In this document: positions 37,142-46,400 of the stretch, in pieces
How the letters are laid out: each line of letters begins with the position of its first letter
Position numbering within the stretch: the first letter of the stretch is position 1
NCBI GenBank assembly: GCA_032595675.1
Contig: JAVQMD010000002.1
Span: forward strand, 1,116,001-1,180,000
Reading direction: 5' to 3'
From: Candidatus Electrothrix rattekaaiensis
GTDB lineage: Bacteria > Desulfobacterota > Desulfobulbia > Desulfobulbales > Desulfobulbaceae
DNA: 64,000 nt
The notes under the pieces: model-generated
Seen by the model: the letters and a program-made list of their open reading frames with translations, nothing else
What the model was told of the DNA's origin: nothing
The model's database searches: none
Position numbers and translations under genes: made by a program

Positions 37142-37205
37142 CGAGACTCATCCTGTCGTAATACCAACCCAAAATAACTTCACAGAACCCTACCTGCTTT
37201 TTTTC

Positions 37206-38234
37206 ATGCGCTCATCCTGTTCTTTTTTCTGCATTTTTATCCTTGTCACCGCTCTGTCAGCAGGGGGCTGGTTTGCCTCTTATGTCCTTGTCCCTTCTTT
37301 GGGAGGAGAGGAGCAAATCATTTATGTCCCCAAAGGAGCAGGTGTTCGTCGGATACAGGGACTCCTTGCCCAGAAGGGTATCATTGCAGATGATATTCGT
37401 TTTCTGGCACTGGCCCGGATTTTTCATGTCATTGATCATCCGCCCCGCCTGCGAGCTGGTGAGTTCAAAGTTCCGCTGGGATTGACCCCGTTGGAGGTGA
37501 TTCGTTTCTTGGATACTGCCCAGCCAGTTCGGCATCAAGTAACGGTACCGGAAGGAAAAAGGATGTCAGAGGTTGCCACCATCTTTGCTGAGGGAAATTG
37601 GGTAGATCCGGCTACCTTTCTTCAGCTTTGCCAGGATGCTGCTTTGCTCAAAGAGCTGGGCATTCAGGCGAGCTCTTTAGAAGGATATCTCTTTCCAGAT
37701 ACCTACACCCTGGTTCGAGGGGAGGTTGATGAACGAAAGCTTATCAAGAGCATGGTGCAACGGTTTTTTGCTGTTTGGAAGGAGGTCGCTGCCCAAGGGG
37801 TTACGGAACAAGCAGGGCAGGGGGAGAAGTATAATCAGTATCAGCTGTTGACCTTGGCTTCTATTGTGGAAAAGGAAACCGGCTCAGCCGGGGAACGGGA
37901 TGTCATTGCCGGGGTGTTTTATAATCGCCTCAAGAAGGGGATGCCTCTTCAGTCTGACCCCACGACCATCTACGGCATTAAGAATTTCAACGGTAATTTG
38001 ACCAAGGCGGATCTCCGGCGTTGGACGCCCTACAATACCTATGCGATTCCAGCCCTGCCAGTCGGTCCTATCTGTAATCCCGGAGCAGCAGCTATCAAGG
38101 CGGTGCTGGCCCCTGCCAAGGTGCCCTATCTCTATTTTGTCTCCCGCAATGACGGCAGTCATTATTTTTCAAAAACTTTGAAAGAGCATAACCGGGCTGT
38201 GTACAAGTTTCAGAAGTTACGGCGGAATAGGTAA
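37206..38234 (+). CDS. mltG: Endolytic murein transglycosylase MltG (YceG-like)
   Basis: 342 residues. An N-terminal anchor (CSFFCIFILVTALSAGGWFASYVLV) is followed by a LysM-like region and the catalytic part: LEGYLFPDTYTL, ASIVEKETGSAGERDVIAGVFYNRL with the catalytic Glu, LQSDPTTIYG and YNTYAIPALPVGPICNPG. It cuts nascent glycan strands at the inner membrane. The gene stands alone after the cobalamin block, with 64 bp between. Confidence 0.97.
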   Translation: MRSSCSFFCIFILVTALSAGGWFASYVLVPSLGGEEQIIYVPKGAGVRRIQGLLAQKGIIADDIRFLALARIFHVIDHPPRLRAGEFKVPLGLTPLEVIRFLDTAQPVRHQVTVPEGKRMSEVATIFAEGNWVDPATFLQLCQDAALLKELGIQASSLEGYLFPDTYTLVRGEVDERKLIKSMVQRFFAVWKEVAAQGVTEQAGQGEKYNQYQLLTLASIVEKETGSAGERDVIAGVFYNRLKKGMPLQSDPTTIYGIKNFNGNLTKADLRRWTPYNTYAIPALPVGPICNPGAAAIKAVLAPAKVPYLYFVSRNDGSHYFSKTLKEHNRAVYKFQKLRRNR

Positions 38235-38250
38235 GCGAGGCTTTGCTGGA

Positions 38251-39636
38251 TCAGACAACCTTGCCTTCTTTTACATACTCGCGCAAAATTGCTGTTTCCA
38301 ACCGTTTTGCATCCAGCAAATTATATTCCCCTGCCAAGGATTCAAGGGCGCAATAATGGGTCACATTAAGAATGCCTGCTCCGGTGAGTTCAAAGCGGGC
38401 CGCGATCTGCTGCCAGTCAATATCATCGGCCAGTCTGATTTGTGCGGGAAAGGTCTTTTGCCAGAGGAGAAAACGTTCTTCCGGGCGGGGCATGGGGAAG
38501 TGGATTATGGTCTGAAAACGGCGGATAAAGGCATCGTCGATATTACTCCGCTGGTTGGTGGCCAGGATGACCAACCCGTTATAGCTTTCTATCCGCTGGA
38601 GCAGATAGGCAACCTCCTGGTTAGCGTATTTATCATGGGCGTCGCGGATGTCAGTCCGTTTGCCGAACAAAGCGTCTGCCTCGTCAAAAAACAGAATCCA
38701 ATTTTTATGCTCTGCCTTGTCAAAAAGCCGGGAGAGGTTTTTTTCGGTTTCGCCGATGTACTTGGACACCACCCGCGACAGATCAATGCGGAACACCTCT
38801 TTGCCAGTTTGCTTGCCCAGCAGAGTGGCGGTCAGGGTTTTGCCGGTGCCGGGTGGGCCGTAGAACAGGGCGCGAAAACCGGGTTTGATCTTTTTTCCCA
38901 TGCCCCATTCCTTCATCAGGGTGTCGTTATGGCTGATCCAGGTCTCTATCTCACTGATTTGGCGCAGAGTCTTTGGATTCAGCACCAAATCGTCCCATTC
39001 CATCTGGGTGTCAATGTATTCCGCCGGAAAATCCATGCTGAAACGTGGCCTGCTGACCGTGCCCAAGGTGAGCAGCTCCACCATTTCCGCATCAAGAGTC
39101 AGGCGACCGCTCATTGCAGGCTCGCCCACAGGTACTGCCTCAAGCCCGAGGATATGGTGTTGAGCAAACCAATGATCAGGCCCGAGGAGCTGCTGGACAG
39201 CAAGGCGATGCTCCAGGTTATCACCGGCAAGGATGAACTGAGCTGTCTCACCCGTGGGTAGAATACCGCGATGGTTTGTCGCCTTTACTCCGCCGAATTC
39301 GGGAAAGTCACCGCCTTCCGGGAGATGTTCAGCAATGATTTGTCCAAAGAAATTCGGGTGCAGGTGCGGGGCCAGAGCCAGCAGTAACAGGGTGAATTCA
39401 GAAAAATCGGGATCGTAATGTTCAAGAAAGGCGGAAAGGCTGGAAGGTTCGCTGGAGAGATTCAGCGGACTGATTTCAAAGGTTTCGCTTTGGCTGAGGT
39501 GCAGACGCAGGCGATTGTTGATAACGGCTTTCAGCCAGTCAAAGGCGAGTTGGAGGTTGGCTGCGCTGGTCGTCATAAACGTTCTTGCTGGAGGAAGTAA
39601 AAAAGACATGAAAGGAGCGGATGAGGCTCCTTTCAT
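38251..39636 (-). CDS. AAA+ ATPase of eCIS type (Afp15-like)
   Basis: Up to 461 residues; the start is uncertain because the outermost ATG lies inside a terminator hairpin. The ATGs at 39609 and 39576 are alternatives. The N-terminal half is all-alpha with no clear motif. The C-terminal AAA domain has FYGPPGTGKTLTATLLGKQ (Walker A), WILFFDEADALFGKR (Walker B) and ATNQRSNIDDAFIRRF (sensor/Arg finger). This domain arrangement is the ATPase found in eCIS gene clusters, where it is needed for assembly or disassembly of the particle. It lies on the same strand as the eCIS genes but about 4 kb beyond the effector. Confidence 0.8.
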   Translation of the reverse strand: MKGASSAPFMSFLLPPARTFMTTSAANLQLAFDWLKAVINNRLRLHLSQSETFEISPLNLSSEPSSLSAFLEHYDPDFSEFTLLLLALAPHLHPNFFGQIIAEHLPEGGDFPEFGGVKATNHRGILPTGETAQFILAGDNLEHRLAVQQLLGPDHWFAQHHILGLEAVPVGEPAMSGRLTLDAEMVELLTLGTVSRPRFSMDFPAEYIDTQMEWDDLVLNPKTLRQISEIETWISHNDTLMKEWGMGKKIKPGFRALFYGPPGTGKTLTATLLGKQTGKEVFRIDLSRVVSKYIGETEKNLSRLFDKAEHKNWILFFDEADALFGKRTDIRDAHDKYANQEVAYLLQRIESYNGLVILATNQRSNIDDAFIRRFQTIIHFPMPRPEERFLLWQKTFPAQIRLADDIDWQQIAARFELTGAGILNVTHYCALESLAGEYNLLDAKRLETAILREYVKEGKVV

Positions 39637-39637
39637 G
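39599..39637 (-). terminator. Intrinsic terminator after the lipoprotein gene (minus strand)
   Basis: catgaaaggagc / gctcctttcatg form a perfect 12-bp stem (39608-39619 and 39626-39637), followed on the minus strand by tcttttttac. It should end transcription from the lipoprotein gene, so the AAA+ ATPase downstream probably has its own promoter. Confidence 0.88.
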
Positions 39638-39655
39638 CCTTATAGAAAAATTGGG

Positions 39656-40063
39656 TTACTCACCAAGCTGTTCTGTTATCTTTTTTCGTGTAGCTTTGAG
39701 CTGTTCTGTAACGTTTTCCTGAATATTTTCTGCGATTTTTTCATCCAGAAAACGAAGAGCGTGTTGATATTCCAGGTAGCGGAAGTCCTTCTTCTGATCT
39801 GGTTTAACAGGGTATCTTTGCTCCATCTCCGTCAGCGGAATATTCCGATACACAGCGACCTTGACAGGATAGACAGCTGCGGGATCAGGATCGCCGTGAT
39901 CCTGCCATTGCCACCATTCCATGCCTATAACCTCTCGGGCAATGATCTGGGGGCCGAAATCGTTATAATCCAGCAGGGTAACCTCTTGCTGCGAATGCAC
40001 GGAGCAGGAGGTCAACAGAGTGAAGAGGAGGATAACAGCGAGTCGTAACATGGTGTCCTTCAT
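39656..40063 (-). CDS. Small lipoprotein
   Basis: About 135 residues from the ATG at 40063, which overlaps the upstream stop by four bases (ATGA) and gives a lipoprotein signal MLRLAVILLFTLLTSC (lipobox LTSC); a much longer open frame starting upstream would hide it. After the Cys the chain is short and charged, with an EMEWWQWQDH-like motif (GMEWWQWQDHGDPDP) and a C-terminal helical Gln/Glu/Lys stretch. No family is recognised. Coupling to the peptidase-like gene suggests a partner, possibly an immunity lipoprotein; this is inferred from layout alone. Confidence 0.75.
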   Translation of the reverse strand: MKDTMLRLAVILLFTLLTSCSVHSQQEVTLLDYNDFGPQIIAREVIGMEWWQWQDHGDPDPAAVYPVKVAVYRNIPLTEMEQRYPVKPDQKKDFRYLEYQHALRFLDEKIAENIQENVTEQLKATRKKITEQLGE

Positions 40064-40794
40064 TTGAGTTTTGCCGATGCTACCAGGTGCTCTGCTTGTT
40101 CTGGTGGAATAATGATTGCGCCGCTCAGCCACGGAAATATTCGTATCGGGGTAGACTCGTACAATCCGTCCCCTATGGAATTCCAATGCACTTCGTAGAC
40201 CTTTCCTTTGGCGAACAACCAAGTGTGCATACCGCCCCGTGATATACCGAAACCGAATTCAACCTGTTCCAGGCTGGCAATATCTGCTTCATTATGCTGG
40301 GTGGCAGGTTTGTTTTTGTTCAGTAACTGGAAGCTCTCATGGTTTTCCGGTGTGACGCAGTAGTTCTGAACAGCATACTCCAGCGGAATATCATAATAGG
40401 TATGTTGTTTCAGGGCAACAATACTTGAGTATGTATGCTCTTCAGATCTCCTGAGAGTATCAGCAGTAGCATCGCGAGGGTGTACTGAATCGGGATTGAT
40501 ATAGGCGCACTTCCAGCCGTGTTTATTGACCAGATATTTTGCCAGCCTTGTGCCGTGGGCCCCAAGCTGCCAAACCCGGCCTGCATATTTATCGTCGCCC
40601 TGCTCCCGAAAGGCGTGGCTGAGTACATTCAGGACATAGGTGATGCAGTCTGTTGATTTATACTCCTTATATTTCTCCGGTTCAGCTTTTTTGAGTTGGC
40701 TCCCTACTTCATGGTCATGATGATGAAACAGATCCATCATTTTTTCAAGAGCATAATCTGTAAATATCTTTGCGGCCTGTTCTTGAGTGCTCAT
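40060..40794 (-). CDS. Putative cysteine peptidase/amidase-fold protein
   Basis: About 244 residues from the ATG at 40794 (ggag just upstream); an extended frame adds about 22 residues without a ribosome site. Features that suggest a papain/NlpC-like fold are a Cys at about residue 50 in KSTDCITYVLNVLSHAF and His residues at about 190-203 in SRGGMHTWLFAKGKVYEVHW, with WLSGAIIIPP at the end. No signal peptide is visible. No family match can be claimed. It is translationally coupled to the small lipoprotein gene and lies next to the eCIS-type ATPase, so a delivered enzyme with its immunity partner is one possibility. Confidence 0.55.
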   Translation of the reverse strand: MSTQEQAAKIFTDYALEKMMDLFHHHDHEVGSQLKKAEPEKYKEYKSTDCITYVLNVLSHAFREQGDDKYAGRVWQLGAHGTRLAKYLVNKHGWKCAYINPDSVHPRDATADTLRRSEEHTYSSIVALKQHTYYDIPLEYAVQNYCVTPENHESFQLLNKNKPATQHNEADIASLEQVEFGFGISRGGMHTWLFAKGKVYEVHWNSIGDGLYESTPIRIFPWLSGAIIIPPEQAEHLVASAKLK

Positions 40795-40860
40795 ATTCTT
40801 CTCCTTTTTTAGTGCAGATATTACTCCTTCATAAGTTATATGCAATATTGTGGTTAACAA

Positions 40861-41230
40861 ACAAACGGCAACCGGGCAAATTTTGCATATGCCTTACATG
40901 AAAATAATTACCATTACTATATAGTAGCACTTAGGAGCGAATAATACAATTTTTCTTAATGAGCTGGGTCTTTAATTTTTATCGAGAGAACAAGTAGAAG
41001 CTGTTTTGGCTGTCTCTGGAGTTTTTCTTTTTTCATCTTTTCCTCCGTCTGTATCATACATAAAAGGACGTTGATTTAAGAAGGTCCGTCAGCCAGACGA
41101 TCTTTTTGTGAAAAGGACTCATGTATAAAATATATCATATTTGACATACCGTGATCATTGCTTTTACGCAGAACCAGTTCTCCTTGAAAAATCGGATTGA
41201 CATTCCGGATTTTCAAGGATAAGATGAGTT
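40861..41230. other. 370-bp intergenic region, divergent promoters
   Basis: AT-rich; no gene of useful length. It should carry promoters for the leftward peptidase-like gene and the rightward DUF4143 ATPase. A 10-bp-plus inverted repeat (41181-41219) lies just before the latter's start. Confidence 0.6.
41181..41219. promoter_or_regulatory. Hairpin covering the ribosome-binding site of the DUF4143 ATPase gene
   Basis: tccttgaaaa at 41181-41190 is the exact reverse complement of ttttcaagga at 41210-41219, and the adjoining aatcgg/ccggat nearly pairs too. The right arm contains AAGGA, the likely ribosome site for the ATG at 41231 (or 41224), so the hairpin would sequester it in mRNA. Confidence 0.5.
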
Positions 41231-42388
41231 ATGCTTGCACGAAACGATTATCTGCATCAGCTCGAAAAAGCTGTGCGCCGTTCACCGGTGACCTCACTCC
41301 TTGGTCCCAGACAATGCGGTAAGACCACCCTTGCCCGTTTTTTCTCCAAAAACAGACAAAGCCGTTTTTTTGATTTGGAATCGCGACCGGATCAGCAACG
41401 GCTGCAGAATCCTGAAATGGTTCTCGGTAACCTTACCGGCCTAGTTGTATTGGATGAAATCCAGATACAGCCCGACCTGTTCAGTGTTTTACGGGTGCTT
41501 GTTGATCGACCGGACAGCAAGGCCCGTTTTCTCATTCTGGGTAGTGCTTCGCCGCAGATCATCAAACATGCCTCTGAAACCCTTGCCGGTCGTGCCGAGT
41601 TTATTGAGCTTGCAGGCTTCGACCTCACGGAGACCGGGCCGGAATCAATGGATCAACTCTGGGTGCGCGGCGGTTTTCCCCGATCCTATCTGGCGGAAAA
41701 CAACGAGGACAGCGAAGCATGGCGCCAAGGGTTTATCCGTTCTTTCCTGGAACGGGATATCCCCCAACTGGGCATCAATGTGCCTGCTACGGCCATGCGC
41801 CGTTTCTGGACTATGTTGGCCCATTTCCACGGGCAGACCTGGAACGGTTCCGAGCTGGGACGTTCTCTGGGCGTTTCCGACAAAACAGTGCGCTCATACC
41901 TTGATATTCTGACCGGCACTTTTATGGTCCGCCAACTGCAACCCTGGCATGAAAATATAAAAAAACGGCAGGTCAAATCGCCGAAAGTGTATTTTCGTGA
42001 CTCCGGGCTGCTGCATTCACTGCTCTCTATCCCGGACAGCCACGCTCTGTTCGGTCATCCCCGCTGCGGAGCATCCTGGGAGGGATTCGCCCTGGAGCAG
42101 ATCCTGCGTATTATCCGTCCTGAAGATGCCTATTTCTGGGCAACGCACAGCGGTGCCGAACTGGACCTGTTTTTTCTGCGCCACGGAAAACGATTCGGGG
42201 TTGAATTCAAACTGAACGAGGCTCCCCGCATCACCAAATCCATGCATGTGGCTCTGGAGGACCTCAAGCTTGACCATCTCTGGGTCGTCTATCCCGGCAA
42301 AGAGAGTTATCCTGTGCATGAGCGAATAACGGTTGCGGCATTGGCCTCTGTTGAGCAGGAATTCAGGTCGGTTCTGCCGGGATCATGA
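41231..42388 (+). CDS. AAA_14/DUF4143 family ATPase
   Basis: 385 residues. P-loop SLLGPRQCGKTTLAR, LVVLDEIQIQPDLFSVLRVLVD, the sensor-like GSASPQIIKHASETLAGR and the C-terminal DUF4143 part with LFGHPRCGASWEGFALEQIL and ELDLFFLRHGKRFGVEFKL. The last stretch is a PD-(D/E)XK-like fold (EFKL). Family members are common in accessory DNA; the molecular target is unknown. Transcription may be translationally controlled by the hairpin just upstream. Confidence 0.9.
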   Translation: MLARNDYLHQLEKAVRRSPVTSLLGPRQCGKTTLARFFSKNRQSRFFDLESRPDQQRLQNPEMVLGNLTGLVVLDEIQIQPDLFSVLRVLVDRPDSKARFLILGSASPQIIKHASETLAGRAEFIELAGFDLTETGPESMDQLWVRGGFPRSYLAENNEDSEAWRQGFIRSFLERDIPQLGINVPATAMRRFWTMLAHFHGQTWNGSELGRSLGVSDKTVRSYLDILTGTFMVRQLQPWHENIKKRQVKSPKVYFRDSGLLHSLLSIPDSHALFGHPRCGASWEGFALEQILRIIRPEDAYFWATHSGAELDLFFLRHGKRFGVEFKLNEAPRITKSMHVALEDLKLDHLWVVYPGKESYPVHERITVAALASVEQEFRSVLPGS

Positions 42389-42458
42389 TTTCAGGTGCCA
42401 TTACGGGTAGATATGACAAAACCAGTGTCTGGCTCACCGTCTTTTTTGATGCCCTCAA

Positions 42459-42788
42459 TCAAAACGCAAAAAGCTCCTGGAGGCAGTTGATTATTTTACC
42501 CTGTGTGCTCTTGGAGATCAAACCCAGCTTTTTTATTAGCCTTGCTTTGTCAACAGCTCTCATTTGGTCTAACAAAATCAATCCGTTTCTCCCTTGAAAT
42601 GTGCATTGAATTCTGGTCGGAAAATGAAACCCCTTGGAGGTCATGGGAGCAATAATGGCTGTTTTTAATGCCGACATTTCATCCGGTGAAAGAACAACAC
42701 AGGGTCTGGTTTTCCTGATCTCCGAACCTTGCGTCGGGTCCAGTTGGACAAGCCAGATTTCGAATCGGCGAACACTCTGTTTCACCAT
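42459..42788 (-). CDS. mazF: MazF/PemK type mRNA interferase toxin
   Basis: 109 residues. RRFEIWLVQLDPTQGSEIRKTRPCVVLSPDE and AIIAPMTSKGFHFPTRI are the MazF signatures; the conserved Arg and Thr for RNA cleavage are in place. It overlaps the antitoxin gene by seven bases, the usual antitoxin-first order. Confidence 0.95.
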   Translation of the reverse strand: MVKQSVRRFEIWLVQLDPTQGSEIRKTRPCVVLSPDEMSALKTAIIAPMTSKGFHFPTRIQCTFQGRNGLILLDQMRAVDKARLIKKLGLISKSTQGKIINCLQELFAF

Positions 42789-43036
42789 TCCCAGTCCTCG
42801 TCAGCTGCCAAAGGGGCATCCAGCCACTCCTGATCAGCACTGTCGAATTCCCGTGATGCAGGAGCACTGTCAAATTGTTCCTTCCATCCCTGGCGAGGTC
42901 GCTTCACCGGCCGAATTAACAAACCGTCATCGACTACCTGAAAGACCAGCTCCTTATTGCTTAAATGCGCCTGTTCGATAAGAGCCTTGGGAATCCGCAC
43001 TCCCTGAGAGTTTCCTACTCTGATTAATGTTGTCAT
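42782..43036 (-). CDS. mazE: MazE-type AbrB/SpoVT antitoxin
   Basis: About 84 residues from the ATG at 43036, with GGAGGA upstream. MTTLIRVGNSQGVRIPKALI is the swapped-hairpin AbrB DNA-binding domain; the acidic tail (APLAADEDWEW) should block the toxin. Regulation by autorepression is expected. Confidence 0.95.
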   Translation of the reverse strand: MTTLIRVGNSQGVRIPKALIEQAHLSNKELVFQVVDDGLLIRPVKRPRQGWKEQFDSAPASREFDSADQEWLDAPLAADEDWEW

Positions 43037-43149
43037 ATTGTCCTCCGTTTGCAATTCATGTAATTACATTATAATTACAAAAAGACTGACTGTCAAATGC
43101 TGACACCGGCCAAGGATATGGAATGCAGCTTGACAGGAAGCCTCCAACA

Positions 43150-43352
43150 AACCTTGATTTACTCACCTGCATGGTTTTCGAGATACCGTCCTTTTTATGC
43201 AGGGTAATCAGCAGGTGGACATGATTGGTCATTAAGACATAGACATGGAGACCGCAGATATGTTTTCCACAGGCTGTTTGTCATTTCTCCGGATAAAAGG
43301 GTAATCTTCATCGGCGTAGAATGTCGCTTCCCGGTTGTTTCCGCGTTGCAAT
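43150..43352 (-). pseudogene. REP-associated tyrosine transposase (RAYT/Y1) fragment with frameshift
   Basis: Minus-strand codons read QRGNNREATFYADEDYPF and, after a frameshift around 43255-43280, CGLHVYVLMTNHVHLLIT, then KKDGISKTMQ. Both are hallmark sequences of the REP-associated/IS200-like Y1 transposase, including the HUH motif (NHVHLL). The catalytic Tyr region is missing. Several copies of gtcccctattt lie on its right side. Confidence 0.85.
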
Positions 43353-43363
43353 AAATGGGGTAC

Positions 43364-43464
43364 GTCCCCTATTTCCACGTCCCCTATTTCCATTTCCCAG
43401 GCACTGGGCTTCTACCATTCCAAGGTATTCAAAAAGAGCAATAAACGAGGTCCGTCCCCTATTT
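43364..43464. repeat. Three GTCCCCTATTT direct repeats beside the RAYT remnant
   Basis: The 11-mer gtcccctattt occurs at 43364, 43379 and 43454, with a degenerate tail copy (gtctgctattt). Such units are the usual company of RAYT genes and are probably their REP-like substrates. Confidence 0.7.
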
Positions 43465-43474
43465 ACCCCGTCTG

Positions 43475-46400
43475 CTATTTATCTTTTGGCCCTCTAAAAT
43501 TAATTCCGACCTGTTCAGTATAACTTGCTCCTCTACTGCCCAATCTTCTGTTAAGTGGCCAAGACATGAGCTTGTAAGTATTCAATGAATTATTCCAAGC
43601 TTCACGTGTTGATTGTGTAGTGTTATTCCCTTTGCGACTTGTCCAATGTTCGGAGACGGGAGGATCATGATCGGGTGAGGCATCTTTATTAGGAACAACG
43701 GCTTTACCTTTAAACGTTTGCGTATATCCTTCTGCTGCTTCAGCAGTAGCATCCCCCTCACTCAAGAACTTATTAGGATCAAGAGGATGTACAAGTTTGG
43801 ATAATTTTCTGTTACGTATCTCGTCAAGATTTCCTGATGTGTCATTATAAAAGTTCGGGCGAATATACTTCCTTCCTTGATAACTTGGCTGTAAAATGAA
43901 TTTCGCACCAGTTCCTTCTATCATGACATATTTTGACGGATGTGTAAAATCGGTACGTTCCCAATCCTTTCCTTCTTGGTTATAAGAAAAAGACCCTGCT
44001 GAACCATCAACCCTTGAAGTTAAAAAACTTAATATCTTTATTTCTCCACCTTTTCCACCTTTTCCACCTTTTCGTAAAAAAACAGAACCTTCTGGTTTAG
44101 TTACTCTTTCAAAGCCTCCATTTTTTAAATTTTTAACCCAAGAACCTACAAGTACCTTTTGAGGAGTTATAATATTATTTTTTGGCCCCTTCTTATCACC
44201 CTCTGGGTTAATTTCATAATGATAATGCCAAAAATCACCTTCCTGTTTTACTTCTAATCGTTTAAATTTAAATTTCCGCCGCACGGATTTCACCGCCGCA
44301 GTCATTTCCTCTTTGGTCGCGCCCTTAGCTGCATACCGTTCCGTAACTTGATCCAACGCAGCAAGACCTTTTTTCGCTTCCTCGGAGACAGCTCCCCCCT
44401 TCTTCATCGCCAGCTCAATCTTCCCAGCACTTTTTTTCTTCCCGCCTCCGCTCGGCGTAACAATCCATTTATCCCCTTGCTCCTGAGTCTTGAAGCTTAT
44501 GCCCTTCACTTTTCTTTTGATGGAACCCAATGCCTTCTTCAATTCAGCTTGTGAATACGGTGCTTTATTTTTCAGTCCCTCCAAACTGTTTCTCAGGATC
44601 TTGTTGGCATTCTGAGCACTAGCAGCTTTCTTGTCCGGTTTAGCGGATTTCCCCCCTTTCGGTGTCGCTCCTTTTTTCTTAACGGATTTAACATCCGCTT
44701 TTTTCGCAGCAGGTTTCTTCGACTGTACATCCGGTTTCGGCACAGAGCCGTCTTCTTTAAATGTTCCTTTTCCTTTTGTTTTTCCTCCAGATTTCGCAGG
44801 CAGCTTATCGTCCACCATGCTGGTCATGAACTTGGAAGGATCAAACTCCGGTTTTTTCATCTCAATTTCTGGAACAACACCTGAACCAAGAATATAGTCT
44901 TTGATTGTCGCGCTTAGGCCGATCGGGTCACTCAAAGGCCATTCCTTTTCAAACAGGGGCCAAGTCCATTTTTCATCCGGTGCCGGTGACCACCAAGGAC
45001 TGTCGAGTTCAATGAAAAAGTCTCCGCCCAAACCGAACATCGGCTGTGCGACCATCTCCAGGGTGCCGCTGATATAAAATACTCCGGGGTCACGATAGCC
45101 GATTGTCGGACGCGCATCAGCATAGGCTTTAGCCCCTATATCAGCATTCAATCCGATACCGAATTTAAGATCATGTCCGACGAGTTCAACACCTGCACCG
45201 CCTTCGGCCCGCAAGCGCAGTCCTGCATAAGCGGAAATATTGATGGAAGCGGATATTTGAATATTTTTTTGAATGTCCGGGTCAGTGGAATATGTCCCTA
45301 ATATTTCAATCTGGTACAATTTCGCAGGTCCAAGTTTAGCCAAGGCGTGCAAACTGATATTGGCGAACAGGTTCAAATTGCCCACCAAAGGAATACCATA
45401 ATAGGCCTTTGCTTCAAACTGAACGAGTTGCTTGTCCCAGTCTCTTTGTTTGAACAGCTCTATTTCCGCAGGAGGGGCAATTTTACCGATTACCGTTACC
45501 GCCCCTTTACTGTCCACGACAACATCAACTGTTCCGGCAAACCAATCGGTTAAATTGAAACCTAACTGACCGGTCGCAGCGAGTGCCAGTTGTTTCGTTC
45601 CCGGTTTCGGGGTCGGTACAGGTGCTGGAGGAGGAGCATTCTGCACATTTTTCTTACCGCCTGCCGCTGCAATGGCATCCCTCGCAAAACTTTGGGCCGA
45701 TTTTAAATCAGTCGCAACGAATTGAATCTCACCGGATAACTTGTCAGAAGTGTATCCGGCCGTTCCGCCGATTTCCACCGTGCCGTCCGGATTATATTTA
45801 ATATTTGCATTTCCGTTGAACGATTTAAAATCAATAGCAAGTGAAACTTCTCCTGCCAGTTTGTCCTTCGCGTTGTTTAATTTTAACTGGCCCTTTGCAA
45901 TCCCTTTAACGTTGATATCAGCCGTAGCATCAATTTTAGGTTTACTGATGTTTTCAAGGGAGATATTAAATGCTGCGTCAACAAAGCCACCGACCTCAAC
46001 TTTAAGGCCGTTGACACCAAGGGTCAGCTTGCCGTTTTCAAATGTATTTACCGGCGTCGGCAGCTTGTTCACCTGCAAACCCAATCCGCCTAACAGATTT
46101 GAATTCTTTTTTAAAGTTTGGAGCCAATCAGCTGCATTGCCACCGCCCGGTGTAAGGGAAGCATACCCCCCTTGTATTTGATCATTCCTCACACTGAAAT
46201 TAATATACATGCCGCCCAATTGCTGAGTCCAGAGATTGAGCAGCGGCATTGATCCTCTGCGGACTGATTTATACGTTCCTCCTTTGTCGCCTTTAATTTT
46301 AACCTTGCCTTCCCCTGTCAAGCCTTTCGCTTGGACTCGGACATCCAGCCCTTTGTCTCCTTGTCCGTCAATTTCATCTTTTACTCTTTGCGACGGCTTA

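Noticed and set aside
38356-39261. 301-codon plus-strand frame over the AAA+ ATPase
   Set aside because: Shadow of the ATPase gene, whose Walker motifs are on the minus strand.
39636-39636. Outermost ATG as certain start of the AAA+ ATPase
   Set aside because: It lies inside the terminator hairpin of the preceding gene; two internal ATGs are equally likely.
43364-43464. CRISPR-like array from the GTCCCCTATTT copies
   Set aside because: Only three short copies with unequal spacing and no Cas genes; they go with the RAYT remnant.
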